Origin: Wenzhouxiangella sp. AB-CW3
GTDB lineage: Bacteria > Pseudomonadota > Gammaproteobacteria > Xanthomonadales > Wenzhouxiangellaceae
Length of the DNA stretch: 64,000 bases
Direction of reading: 5' to 3'
Assembly: GCF_014725735.1 (NCBI RefSeq)
Contig: NZ_CP061368.1
Location: 1,007,225 to 1,071,224 of the forward strand
A model generated the notes under the pieces. The model ran no database searches, was not told where the DNA came from, and saw only the letters and a list, made by a program, of their open reading frames with translations. Of this stretch, positions 56,222-64,000 are shown in pieces. Position numbers and translations under genes: made by a program. How positions within the stretch are numbered: position 1 is the stretch's first letter; every line of letters starts with the position of its first letter.

Positions 56222-57082
56222 TCAATACACCAGCCAGAAATCAAGAATTCTGTCACCCCAGATCATCGCGATCCACCCGGCCGCGGCCAGGTAGGGTCCG
56301 AAAGCGATGGGGATCTCGCGACCCCGACGCATGGCGACCATCAGGACCAGGCCAACAATGGCACCGACCAGCGAGGCGCCCAGGATGATCATGGGCAGCG
56401 CCTGCCAGCCCAGCCAGGCGCCCAGTGCGCCGAGCAGCTTGAAGTCGCCGTAGCCCATCCCCTCCTTGCCAGTGGCCAGTCGGAAACCGTGATAGACCAG
56501 CCACAGCGAGCCATAGCCGGCAATCGCGCCGATAACGGCATCCTCCAGCGTGGCAAACAGCCCCAGCCACAGGTTCAGGGCCAGGCCCAGCCAGAGCAGG
56601 GGCAGGGTGACCTGATCGGGCAGGAGCTGATGATCGATATCGATGCCGGTTGCCGCAATCAGGGTCCAGGTCAGCACCAGCGCGGCCAGGCCTTCGGTAC
56701 TGGCCCCGAAATGCCAGATGACCACCGCGGAGAGAATGGCCGTGGCCAGTTCCACCAGCGGATAGCGAAAGGCGATGCTCGTACCGCAATGCCGGCATTT
56801 GCGACCCAGCACGATCCAGCTGATTACCGGGATATTGTCGTACCAGGCAATCGTGTTCCGGCACGATGGGCAATGCGAACGCGATTTCACCAGGTCGGGC
56901 GGCGGCTGGTCGGTTGGCGGCTCCAGTTCGAGCAGCTCACGGCACTGGCATTGCCAGTCATGCAGCAGCCGGCGCGGATAGCGCAGGATGACCACATTGA
57001 GAAAGCTGCCGATCAACAACCCGAAAACGAAAACGGCGGCCACAAGGACCGCCGGGTGCAATGCCTGGATAACTTCGATCAT
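56222..57082 (-). CDS. pilD: Prepilin peptidase/methyltransferase PilD
   Basis: PilD cleaves and N-methylates type IV prepilins and type II pseudopilins. The 286-residue inner-membrane protein has the zinc cysteines C71, C74, C96 and C99, the aspartates of TGIDIDHQLLPD (near 146-157) and of GYGDFKLL (near 213), and about seven membrane helices. It is the last of pilB-pilC-pilD on the - strand, 95 bp after pilC. Confidence 0.96.
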   Translation of the reverse strand: MIEVIQALHPAVLVAAVFVFGLLIGSFLNVVILRYPRRLLHDWQCQCRELLELEPPTDQPPPDLVKSRSHCPSCRNTIAWYDNIPVISWIVLGRKCRHCGTSIAFRYPLVELATAILSAVVIWHFGASTEGLAALVLTWTLIAATGIDIDHQLLPDQVTLPLLWLGLALNLWLGLFATLEDAVIGAIAGYGSLWLVYHGFRLATGKEGMGYGDFKLLGALGAWLGWQALPMIILGASLVGAIVGLVLMVAMRRGREIPIAFGPYLAAAGWIAMIWGDRILDFWLVY

Positions 57083-57142
57083 TGGTTTATGAGTCTTCTT
57101 GTTTGTTCGTTGGTTGGTCCGCTAACTCTTTCTCCACCAGCC

Positions 57143-57177
57143 TCTAACCTCGAACCTCGACCCTCGAACCTCGAACC
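57143..57177 (-). repeat. GGTTCGA heptamer array directly after pilC
   Basis: Reading on the - strand from the base after the pilC TAA stop: GGTTCGA, GGTTCGA, GGGTCGA, GGTTCGA, GGTTAGA, five units in strict 7-bp register. It lies in the pilC-pilD gap. Confidence 0.9.
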
Positions 57178-58398
57178 TTAGATAACCGCAGCCATCTGGA
57201 AGATGGGCAGGTACATGGCGACCACCAGGCTGCCGACCAGTACGCCAATGATCACGATGATGATGGGCTCGATCAGGCTGGACAGCGCGTCCACGGTGTT
57301 GTTGACCTCTTCCTCGTAGAAGGCGGCGACCTTCTCCAGCATGGCATCGAGTGAACCGGCTTCCTCGCCGATGGCGGTCATCTGCACCATCATTGGCGGA
57401 AACAGCCCGGTTTGCTGCATGGCCAACTGCAGGGGATGTCCGGTGGCCACGTCCTCGCGGATCTGGTAGACGGCCTCCTCGAACACGACGTTGCCGGTGG
57501 CGCCAGCCACCGTGCGCAGTGCGTCGACCAAGGGGACACCGGCGGCGAAGGTCGTGGACAGGGTACTGGCAAATCGGGCCAGCGCCGACTTCTCAAGCAC
57601 CCCGCCAAGTATGGGCAGGCGCAGCGACAGGCGGTCGAGGGCGTGGGCAAACTTCTTGTTGCGCTTTTTCAGCTGTATAACGCCGACAATGGCGACAATA
57701 GTGCCGAGCAAAACCAGCCAGCCACGCCGCTGCATGAAGTCCGAAAGATCGAGGACCATGCGCGTAAAAGCCGGCAGATCGGCGCCGAAGCCGACGAACA
57801 TGTCCTCGAACTGCGGGATGATGACAATCAGCAGCAGCGCGGTCACGCCGATGGCCACGGCCAGCACGGCGGCCGGGTAGAACATGGCCTTCTTGATCTT
57901 GCCCTTGATCGATTCCATCCGCTCCTTGTAGCTGGCGATGGAGTGCAGCACCTGGTCGAGCACACCGGCACTTTCGCCGGCTTCGACCAGGTTGACGTAG
58001 AGTTCGTCGAAATACAGCGGGTGCTTGGCCAGCGCCTCGGCCAGGGTCGTGCCGCCCTCGACATCCACACGGATGTCGGAGATCAGCTTCTTCATCCGCG
58101 GGTTCTCCGCCGCCTGGCCGATGATGGCAAACGCCTGTACCAGCGGAATGCCGGAGTGGATCATGGTGGCGAGCTGGCGCGTGAAGACCGCCATGTCTTT
58201 GGGCGTGATGCGGCGCCCAGAACTGCCGAACAGCGCCTTGGGTTTCTTGCGGATGCGGCCGGGAATGATGCCCTGCTGGCGCAGTTCGGCCTTTACCAGC
58301 AGCTCGTTGCGGCCAAGCCGCTCCCCCTTGAGTTTCTTGCCGCGTTTGTCCTTGCCTTCCCACAGGAAGGTCTGCATCTGGTCCTTGGTTGTAGCCAT
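57178..58398 (-). CDS. pilC: Type IV pilus inner-membrane platform protein PilC
   Basis: PilC couples the PilB/PilT motors to pilin assembly. The 406-residue protein has the two GspF-type domains (first near 70-190, second near 270-395) and three membrane helices (about 170-195, 220-240, 375-400), with motifs TRQLATMIHSGIPLVQAF and FASTLSTTFAAGVPLVDALR. pilB lies upstream, but 836 bp away rather than adjacent. Confidence 0.95.
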   Translation of the reverse strand: MATTKDQMQTFLWEGKDKRGKKLKGERLGRNELLVKAELRQQGIIPGRIRKKPKALFGSSGRRITPKDMAVFTRQLATMIHSGIPLVQAFAIIGQAAENPRMKKLISDIRVDVEGGTTLAEALAKHPLYFDELYVNLVEAGESAGVLDQVLHSIASYKERMESIKGKIKKAMFYPAAVLAVAIGVTALLLIVIIPQFEDMFVGFGADLPAFTRMVLDLSDFMQRRGWLVLLGTIVAIVGVIQLKKRNKKFAHALDRLSLRLPILGGVLEKSALARFASTLSTTFAAGVPLVDALRTVAGATGNVVFEEAVYQIREDVATGHPLQLAMQQTGLFPPMMVQMTAIGEEAGSLDAMLEKVAAFYEEEVNNTVDALSSLIEPIIIVIIGVLVGSLVVAMYLPIFQMAAVI

Positions 58399-59234
58399 CT
58401 AGTGCCTGTCTCCCGGGGTGGGCCGTGGCGGCCGGTTGCTGGCAAGCGGCCTGCACAAGTCTTCACAATACCGTGATTTTGCGCAGTTTCGTTGGCGAAT
58501 GCAAGGCGGCGGCAAGAACCCCGTCGTCCCGGCCATCATAGACACCTCGTCGTCCCGGCCATCATAGACACCTCGTCGTCCCGGCCGCAGCGAAGCGAAG
58601 AGCCGGGACCTCGCACGGTGGCCCCGGCACGGCGTTGGTCCCAAGCCAGCCCCTCCCGTCGTCCCGGCCGCAGCGAAGCGGAGAGCCGGGACCTCGCATG
58701 GTGGTTCTGGCACGGCGCTGGTATCGGTTTCAGGGTGGGAGGTCCCGGATCAAGTCCGGGACGACAAGGGGTTCGCTTGCTCGGGCCATCAACACACTTC
58801 GTCGTCCCGGCCGTAGCGTCAGCGGAGAGCCGGGACCTCGCATGGTGGTTCTGGCACGGCGCTGGTATCGGTTTCAGGGTGGGAGGTCCCGGATCAAGTC
58901 CGAGACGACAAGGGGTTCGCTTGCTCGGGCCATCAACACACTTCGTCGTCCCGGCCGTAGCGTCAGCGGAGAGCCGGGACCTCGCATGGTGGTTCTGGCA
59001 CGGCGCTGGTATCGGTTTCAGGGTGGGAGGTCCCGGATCAAGTCCGGGACGACAAGGGGTTCGCTTGCTCGGGCCATCAACACACTTCGTCGTCCCGGCC
59101 GTAGCGTCAGCGGAGAGCCGGGACCTCGCATGGTGGTTCTGGCACGGCGCTGGTATCGGTTTCAGGGTGGGAGGTCCCGGATCAAGTCCGGGACGACAAT
59201 GGGGGGGCGGGACGACAAGGGGTGGGGCTTCACG
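58399..59234. other. Expanded spacer between pilB and pilC
   Basis: These 836 bp contain repeat DNA (58521-59199) and short unique flanks. No gene is supported: long open frames on the + strand exist only because the 144-bp unit is a multiple of three. pilC may need its own promoter here; none was identified with confidence. Confidence 0.75.
58521..59199. repeat. 144-bp tandem repeat of an intergenic palindromic element
   Basis: Units begin with GTCGTCCCGGCC at 58658, 58801, 58945 and 59089 (spacings 143, 144, 144); the last is incomplete and ends near 59199. Shorter beginnings of the unit occur at 58522, 58548 and 58577. Each full unit runs from GTCGTCCCGG to an inverted end CCGGGACGAC and contains the palindrome CCCGGATCAAGTCCGGG, a type of dispersed intergenic sequence seen in many proteobacteria. 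Copies are nearly identical, which points to recent expansion. Confidence 0.92.
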
Positions 59235-60956
59235 TCAATCCTTGGTTACGCGGTTCATCTCGGCCAGGCTGATGCGTCCGGCCTTGACCTTGTTGAGCGC
59301 CGCGCGGCGCAGATCGACGATGCCCTCGCGGGCCGCCTGCTTTTCCAGGTCCAGCGCCGAGCCGCCTTCCAGAATCACCCGTTCCATGTCCTCGGTGATG
59401 GGCATGACCTGGAACACACCCGTCCGGCCCTTGTAGCCGGCCGTGCACTGGTCGCAGCCATTGGCCTCGTAGATCTGGATACCCTCGGCCACTTCGTCCT
59501 CGGTAAAGCCGACGCGCAGCAGGGCGTCGTCGGGCACTTCCTCGCGCTTTTTGCAGGTATGCAGGGTACGGCCCAGGCGCTGGGCCAGCACCAGGTGGAC
59601 GGTGGAAACAATATTGTAGGACGGCACACCCATGTTGGTCAGTCGGGCAATCGAGGCCGGGGCGTCGTTGGTGTGCAGCGTCGAGAGCACCAGGTGACCG
59701 GTCTGGGCGGCCTTGATGGCGATTTCGGCCGTTTCCAGGTCACGGATCTCGCCGACCATGATGATGTCGGGATCCTGGCGCAGAAACGAGCGCAGCGCGG
59801 CGGCAAAGGTGAGGCCCTGCTTGGTGTTCTGCTGGACCTGATTGATGCCCTTCATGCGAATTTCCACCGGATCCTCGACGGTGGAAATATTCCGGCCCTC
59901 GTCGTTGAGTATACCCAGGGCGGTGTAGAGCGTGACCGTCTTACCGGAACCGGTCGGGCCGGTGACCAGCACCATGCCGTAGGGCTTGTTGATGGCGGCA
60001 AGGTAGTCTTCCTGCTGCTTGGGCTCAAAGCCCAGTTTCTCGGGGCCGAGATAGGCGCCGGAGGAATCGAGAATACGCAGCACGATCTTCTCGCCCCACA
60101 GTGTCGGGCAGGTCGAGACACGAAAATCGTAGGCCTGGCCCTTGGAAATATTGAGCTTGATGCGGCCATCCTGCGGAATGCGGCGCTCGGCGATATCCAG
60201 ATTGGCCATGACCTTAAGACGCGCCGACAGTCGCGGCGACATGCGCTTGGGCGGGCGCACCTGGGTCACCAGTACGCCGTCCACGCGAAAGCGGACGCGA
60301 TACTCCTCTTCGTAGGGCTCGAAGTGGATGTCCGAGGCGCCCTTGCGGATGGCATCGACCAGCACCTTGTTGACAAAGCGCACCACCGGGGCGTCATCCG
60401 AGCCGGCGGCATCCTGCTGCTGATCCTGCTGCTCCTCACCCTGGTCGAATTCCAGGTTTTCGAGATTGTCCTCTTCCTCGGTCAGCTCGTTGAAGGCCGA
60501 AGCCGAACCGGCGGTGGCCCGGTCCAGGGCCGGTTCGATCGCCGAGTAGGGGGCCAGCACGGCCTCGACCTGCAAGCCGGTGGTAAAGGTGATCTCGTCG
60601 AGTCCGGCCTTGTTGCCGGGGTCGGCCACTGCCACGAACAGGCGCCGACCGCGCTTGAGAATGGGCACGATCAAGTGCTTGCGCAGCAACTCTTCCTTGA
60701 CCGCATCGGTGGGGGCGTTCTTCAGATCCACCGCGGTCAGGTCGATCAGCGGCATGCCGAAATCCTCGGAGGCCAGGTGGGCATAGGCCATGGCATCGAC
60801 CAGCTTCTCGCGCACGATGTGACTGGTGAAGGTGCGCCCCTTCTTGCCAGCCGTCTCGACGGCTTCCTGCGCCTTGTTCTCGTCAAACAGGCCGGCCTCG
60901 ACCATCTTGCGGGCCAGCAGAGGTAGGCGCATGGCGCTGGCGGGTTGGGCGGGCAT
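59235..60956 (-). CDS. pilB: Type IV pilus assembly ATPase PilB
   Basis: PilB is the hexameric motor for pilus extension. The 573-residue protein has an N-terminal MshEN-like domain, Walker A GPTGSGKT at 333-340, the Asp box/Walker B segment DPDIIMVGEIRD and a zinc-type CDQC motif near 500 in CDQCTAGYKGRTG. AAGGAG lies 9 nt before ATG 60956. No pilin gene or pilR/pilS pair is in the window. Confidence 0.96.
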   Translation of the reverse strand: MPAQPASAMRLPLLARKMVEAGLFDENKAQEAVETAGKKGRTFTSHIVREKLVDAMAYAHLASEDFGMPLIDLTAVDLKNAPTDAVKEELLRKHLIVPILKRGRRLFVAVADPGNKAGLDEITFTTGLQVEAVLAPYSAIEPALDRATAGSASAFNELTEEEDNLENLEFDQGEEQQDQQQDAAGSDDAPVVRFVNKVLVDAIRKGASDIHFEPYEEEYRVRFRVDGVLVTQVRPPKRMSPRLSARLKVMANLDIAERRIPQDGRIKLNISKGQAYDFRVSTCPTLWGEKIVLRILDSSGAYLGPEKLGFEPKQQEDYLAAINKPYGMVLVTGPTGSGKTVTLYTALGILNDEGRNISTVEDPVEIRMKGINQVQQNTKQGLTFAAALRSFLRQDPDIIMVGEIRDLETAEIAIKAAQTGHLVLSTLHTNDAPASIARLTNMGVPSYNIVSTVHLVLAQRLGRTLHTCKKREEVPDDALLRVGFTEDEVAEGIQIYEANGCDQCTAGYKGRTGVFQVMPITEDMERVILEGGSALDLEKQAAREGIVDLRRAALNKVKAGRISLAEMNRVTKD

Positions 60957-61028
60957 GAAACCGTACTCCTTGAAATACTGCCTGAAATCCTAGCTGTTGA
61001 GCGCTGGTTTTGCAAAGTTTTTACCCGT

Positions 61029-61052
61029 GTAGGTCGGCCCAACGTGGCCGAC
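61029..61052 (+). repeat. GTAG-type REP hairpin
   Basis: GTAG then GTCGGCC, a 6-nt loop and GGCCGAC, a perfect stem. It lies in the 240-bp gap between the divergent pilB and glycosyltransferase genes; the rest of that gap shows no clear feature. Confidence 0.75.
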
Positions 61053-61196
61053 GGACGAGACCTCAATTGCCCCCGCCGCAATATGTGACGCCCCCGCCAC
61101 CTCCACAATCCCCTTTGAGCTCCCCCAACCGATCTGCCATACTTCGACCACCCGGACACTACTCTTCAGCCATCAAAGACCGCCCGCCACCAATCC

Positions 61197-62051
61197 ATGA
61201 ACCTGTCCGTCATCATCCCCGCCAAGAACGAGGATTCCAGCATCGGAAACGTCGTAGCCGGCATTCGAGAGCAATATCCCAAGGCCGAAATCCTCGTCGT
61301 GGATGACGGATCAACCGATGACACGGCCGAGACTGCTCGAAAGGCCGGCGCCGACGTGCTCAGCCACCCCCGTAGCCTGGGCAACGGCGCGGCGGTCAAG
61401 GCCGGCGCCCGAAAGGCCACAGGCGATATCCTGGTCTTCCTCGACGGCGACGGCCAGCACGACCCGGCCGACATCCCGCGCCTGCTGGAAAAACTGGAAG
61501 AGGGCCATGACATGGTAGTGGGAGCCCGCGCAACCGCCAGATCCCATGCCAACGTCGGCCGCCTGATGGCCAATGGCGTGTACAACCTGGTCGCCTCCAT
61601 GGTCACCAGTCACAACATCCCGGATCTCACGTCGGGATTCCGCGCCGCCCGCGCCGACAAATTCCGGAAATTTCTCTATTTGCTGCCCAACGGATTTTCC
61701 TACCCGACGACCATCACCATGGCCTTCATGCGTTCTGGTCATCCGGTGGAATTTGTGGACATCGAAGCCCGCAAGCGACAGGGCAAGAGTCATATTCGCC
61801 CAATCCGTGACGGTATTCGCTTTATGGTCATCATTTTCAAAATTGCGACCTTGTACGCACCACTTAAACTGTTCTTGCCAGCAAGTGCCTTATTTTTTGT
61901 CGCCGGGGCTGGTTATTATGCCTACACGTTTACTCTTTATGGGCGTCTAACCAATATGACGCTTCTGCTCTTGAGTGCAGCCGTCATAATTTTTCTAATC
62001 GGTTTAATATCTGAACAGATTACAGCTCTTAACTACAAGGATTCGGTTTGA
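61197..62051 (+). CDS. Family 2 glycosyltransferase, polyprenol-phosphate sugar type
   Basis: The 284-residue protein begins MNLSVIIPAKNEDSSIGNVV and has the GT-A motifs VVDDGSTDDT (about 34-43) and DGDGQHDP (about 83-90), then two C-terminal membrane helices (about 222-245, 252-275). Enzymes of this form transfer a sugar from a nucleotide donor to undecaprenyl phosphate, or act in capsule/LPS synthesis. Base composition turns AT-richer in the last third (from about 61800). Confidence 0.88.
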   Translation: MNLSVIIPAKNEDSSIGNVVAGIREQYPKAEILVVDDGSTDDTAETARKAGADVLSHPRSLGNGAAVKAGARKATGDILVFLDGDGQHDPADIPRLLEKLEEGHDMVVGARATARSHANVGRLMANGVYNLVASMVTSHNIPDLTSGFRAARADKFRKFLYLLPNGFSYPTTITMAFMRSGHPVEFVDIEARKRQGKSHIRPIRDGIRFMVIIFKIATLYAPLKLFLPASALFFVAGAGYYAYTFTLYGRLTNMTLLLLSAAVIIFLIGLISEQITALNYKDSV

Positions 62052-62080
62052 TTGTCCATTACCACCAAGAGAAATCATAG

Positions 62081-63151
62081 TTGAAGTTTCTCATAGAAAT
62101 TACGCACCCAGCGCACGTCCACTTTTTTCGTAACCCAATTGAGTGGCTGGCTGAGTCTGGCCATCAGGTAAAAGTGACGAGTCGTGACAAGGATTGCACA
62201 CTGGTGCTTCTAGACGAGCTTGATATTCCCCATCAATGCTTGTCAGTCCACTCCGGCGGTGGAAGTCTGGCTATGGCGAGGGAGCTGCTCCTGAGGAATA
62301 GGGCATTGGCCAATGTGGTGCGCGAGTTCTTGCCGGATGTCATGGCAGGGGTCGGTGGAACCTCTGCAGCCCAGGTGGGGTGGTACCTTGGTTGCCCTAC
62401 CGTAGTCTTTTACAACACGGAACGGGCACACATTCAGAATTTCCTTACATACCCCTTTGCGGATCGAATAATTGTTCCCGACGCTTACCGTGGTTGGGTT
62501 CCAAAGAGAAAGGGGTGCCGATATCTTGGCTATCATGAATTGGCAAGGCTCCACCCTTCCCGTTTTCAGCCCGATGTTTCGGTTGCCATAGCCAATGGAT
62601 TGGATCCTGAAGGCGATACGTTTCTAATAAGGGTAGTCTCATGGAATGCGAGTCATGATATCGGTCTCAAGGGCTGGAGTATCGATACACTCAAAAGGGT
62701 TGTGGGTATTTTGCGTCAACATGGGCGAGTTCTCATCTCTGCAGAAGAAAAGCTTCCCGAGGAGCTTGAAGAGCTGGCTTATGCCGGTAGTCCAGATGCT
62801 CTTCATCATGTTATGGGTCATTGCCGGCTGGTTGTCGGTGAGAGCGCAACCATGGCATCAGAGGCTGTAGTAATGGGCGTTCCGGCGGTATATGCAGCAC
62901 CATCATTCAGGGGATACATAGAGCAACAGCAGGAGCGATTTGGTCTGGCATGGCATGTCGACCGACCGAATCCGGATTCGATATCCTCTGCCATCTTGAA
63001 TGCACTTGAAACAGATCCCCGTGAATTGGAGCGTCGTCATCAGCGACTGCTTGAGGAGTGTGTAGATGTTGCCAGAATGGCCTATGATGAGTTGCTTTAT
63101 GCTGCTGGCGCTTGGGGAAGCGGTACAGATTCTACGGCCCGGAAGGGTTAG
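62081..63151 (+). CDS. DUF354 family protein (glycosyltransferase-like)
   Basis: The 356-residue protein starts at TTG 62081 (MKFLIEITHPAHVHFFRNPI) and shows the DUF354 pattern, a GT-B-like fold: N-terminal HPAHVHFF, GVGGTSAAQVG near 91, and a C-terminal nucleotide-sugar-like segment GESATMASEAVVMGVPAV near 255-272. DUF354 genes occur in archaeal and bacterial polysaccharide clusters; the activity is unproven. It is 29 bp after the glycosyltransferase and AT-richer than the core genes. Confidence 0.82.
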   Translation: MKFLIEITHPAHVHFFRNPIEWLAESGHQVKVTSRDKDCTLVLLDELDIPHQCLSVHSGGGSLAMARELLLRNRALANVVREFLPDVMAGVGGTSAAQVGWYLGCPTVVFYNTERAHIQNFLTYPFADRIIVPDAYRGWVPKRKGCRYLGYHELARLHPSRFQPDVSVAIANGLDPEGDTFLIRVVSWNASHDIGLKGWSIDTLKRVVGILRQHGRVLISAEEKLPEELEELAYAGSPDALHHVMGHCRLVVGESATMASEAVVMGVPAVYAAPSFRGYIEQQQERFGLAWHVDRPNPDSISSAILNALETDPRELERRHQRLLEECVDVARMAYDELLYAAGAWGSGTDSTARKG

Positions 63152-63154
63152 GCC

Positions 63155-64000
63155 ATGCAGAGGCGTTTCTGGTTTCTCGATCAGCATGAAGCCTTGTCTG
63201 TTCGCGTAACAGATTGGCTTGAGCGCCTTTCGTCACACGCCAGAAGGTATCGGTTTATATACGGGGTAGTGGCGTTGATGCTCTTCGTCATTGGCCTATG
63301 GATCTCACTTAGGTCGTTGAAGTTCGAATTGACGGAGTTGAATCTGTTACCTTTGGTGGCTAATCTGTTGATTGGTGCACCCATAGCAATCTGCTTCAAT
63401 GCCATGGGTTTGCAGGTGGCGGGACGAATAACGGGTATTTCCATCGGTTTTTTTCATGCATTTCATGTAACGATTCTGGCGATGGTGACAAACATTCTTC
63501 CAGTTCCAGCCGGAACCATATTGCACTCTTCAGCCTTGTCAGCCCGAGGGGTTGGGTTGGCTCAAGCTGGTGGTGTCATATTGTTGGGAAATCTTGCGAC
63601 CCTGGGTCTGATTGCTACCCTGGTGGGCGTTGCGCTACTGGATTCGATGCCCGCTCTGGCTATTATCCTTTTGATAGCAGGGCTTCCGGTTTTTGTCGGC
63701 TCTGTTCTCGTCGTCAAATACACTGCCGGACGTGCGCTCGCCAGCGCATTTGTATTTCTCCGGCTTGGACGGGCACTCATCTTGGTATTGCGTGTTCAGC
63801 TCTGCTTTCTGGGGATTGGAGTCAGTGTGACCCTGGCTGAAGCTGTTTCAATATCCGGTGCCGTCATTCTGGGAAGTGCTGCCGCTATTTTCCCGGCCGG
63901 ACTGGGTATCAGCGAGGCGCTTGCTGCCACGATGGCGACAGCATTGTCTTTGGCGCCTGCGGCTGCCTTTATGGCAACTGCACTCAACCGCGTGTCAACT
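63155..64000 (+). CDS. Flippase-like membrane protein (UPF0104/PF03706 type), 3' end outside window
   Basis: An open frame from ATG 63155 runs 282 codons to the window edge without a stop. It has a short cytoplasmic N-terminus and about seven hydrophobic segments (first near 38-55). The stretch FPAGLGISEALAATM near residue 248 matches the conserved P-x-G-x-G-x-x-E block of the lysylphosphatidylglycerol synthase-like membrane family, which includes lipid flippases and glycan-cluster proteins of unknown role. It begins 3 bp after the DUF354 stop and is very likely in the same operon. Confidence 0.78.
   Translation, partial: MQRRFWFLDQHEALSVRVTDWLERLSSHARRYRFIYGVVALMLFVIGLWISLRSLKFELTELNLLPLVANLLIGAPIAICFNAMGLQVAGRITGISIGFFHAFHVTILAMVTNILPVPAGTILHSSALSARGVGLAQAGGVILLGNLATLGLIATLVGVALLDSMPALAIILLIAGLPVFVGSVLVVKYTAGRALASAFVFLRLGRALILVLRVQLCFLGIGVSVTLAEAVSISGAVILGSAAAIFPAGLGISEALAATMATALSLAPAAAFMATALNRVST

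Noticed and set aside
58808-58820. ops-like sequence (GGCCGTAGCGTC) in the 144-bp repeats as RfaH sites
   Set aside because: It differs from the ops core GGCGGTAGC, lies on the strand opposite to pil transcription and is part of a dispersed repeat.
58658-59199. CRISPR-like array
   Set aside because: The repeats are contiguous 144-bp units with no unique spacers, and no cas genes are present.
58492-60926. Long + strand frames through the pilB-pilC spacer and across pilB
   Set aside because: They consist of translated 144-bp repeats and then antisense of pilB; no start signals, no protein family resemblance.

Overview
The window is GC-rich chromosomal DNA from a gammaproteobacterium. The evidence is the E. 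coli-like fusA-tuf / S10-spc-alpha ribosomal gene order, the lpoA-yraN-dolP block divergent from rsmI, class A RNase P RNA, RfaH, PrmB and PilBCD. The GTAG-type REP elements and general gene content suggest a Xanthomonadales/Chromatiales-type lineage (Wenzhouxiangella-like is a guess). No tRNA, rRNA, CRISPR array, prophage or insertion sequence was seen.

Layout. 1-15760: the 3' end of fusA, tuf, then 28 co-directional genes from rpsJ to rplQ (ribosomal proteins, secY, rpoA), with a promoter before rpsM and a strong terminator after rplQ. 15.8-24.6 kb: an AsmA-like protein, an ABC exporter, a YSC84-type lipoprotein, a GGDEF-EAL protein, phosphomannomutase and an AlkB alkane hydroxylase. 24.6-32.6 kb: a small membrane protein, glyA, an inserted four-helix-bundle gene, then nrdR-ribD-ribE-ribBX-ribH-nusB-thiL-pgpA (riboflavin synthesis, antitermination, thiamine, phospholipid). 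32.6-38.3 kb, minus strand: lpoA-yraN-dolP followed by a Ser/Thr kinase with TPR repeats. 38.3-43.4 kb: rsmI, a zinc peptidase, a globin (minus), rnpB, SCO, psd and prmB. 43.4-54.4 kb: glmS and rfaH (both minus), etfBA, a beta-propeller diguanylate cyclase, an acetyltransferase and an Lhr-type helicase. 54.4-61.0 kb, minus strand: an UrcA-like protein, a membrane ORF interrupted by an amber codon, and pilD, pilC, pilB with repeat-rich spacers. 61.2-64.0 kb: the start of a lower-GC glycan cluster (family 2 glycosyltransferase, DUF354 protein, flippase-like membrane protein cut by the window end).

Most striking structures. Four loci carry 7-bp tandem arrays of the form GGT/GGG-NNN-A (GGTTTCA, GGTGACA, GGTTCGA, GGTTCCA), each abutting a stop or start codon. 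At glyA-nrdR two GGTGACA arrays lie in inverted orientation around a small four-helix-bundle (S23/IVP/Avd-like) gene. At tuf-rpsJ two GGTTTCA arrays face each other with nothing between them. This looks like a family of small repeat-bounded elements, one with cargo. Other signals: a 144-bp tandem repeat splitting pilB from pilC, at least five GTAG REP hairpins, three genes whose -10 box sits about 12 bp upstream of the start codon without a Shine-Dalgarno (candidate leaderless mRNAs), and a short stretch before rpsJ that differs from tuf only at third codon positions over eight codons.
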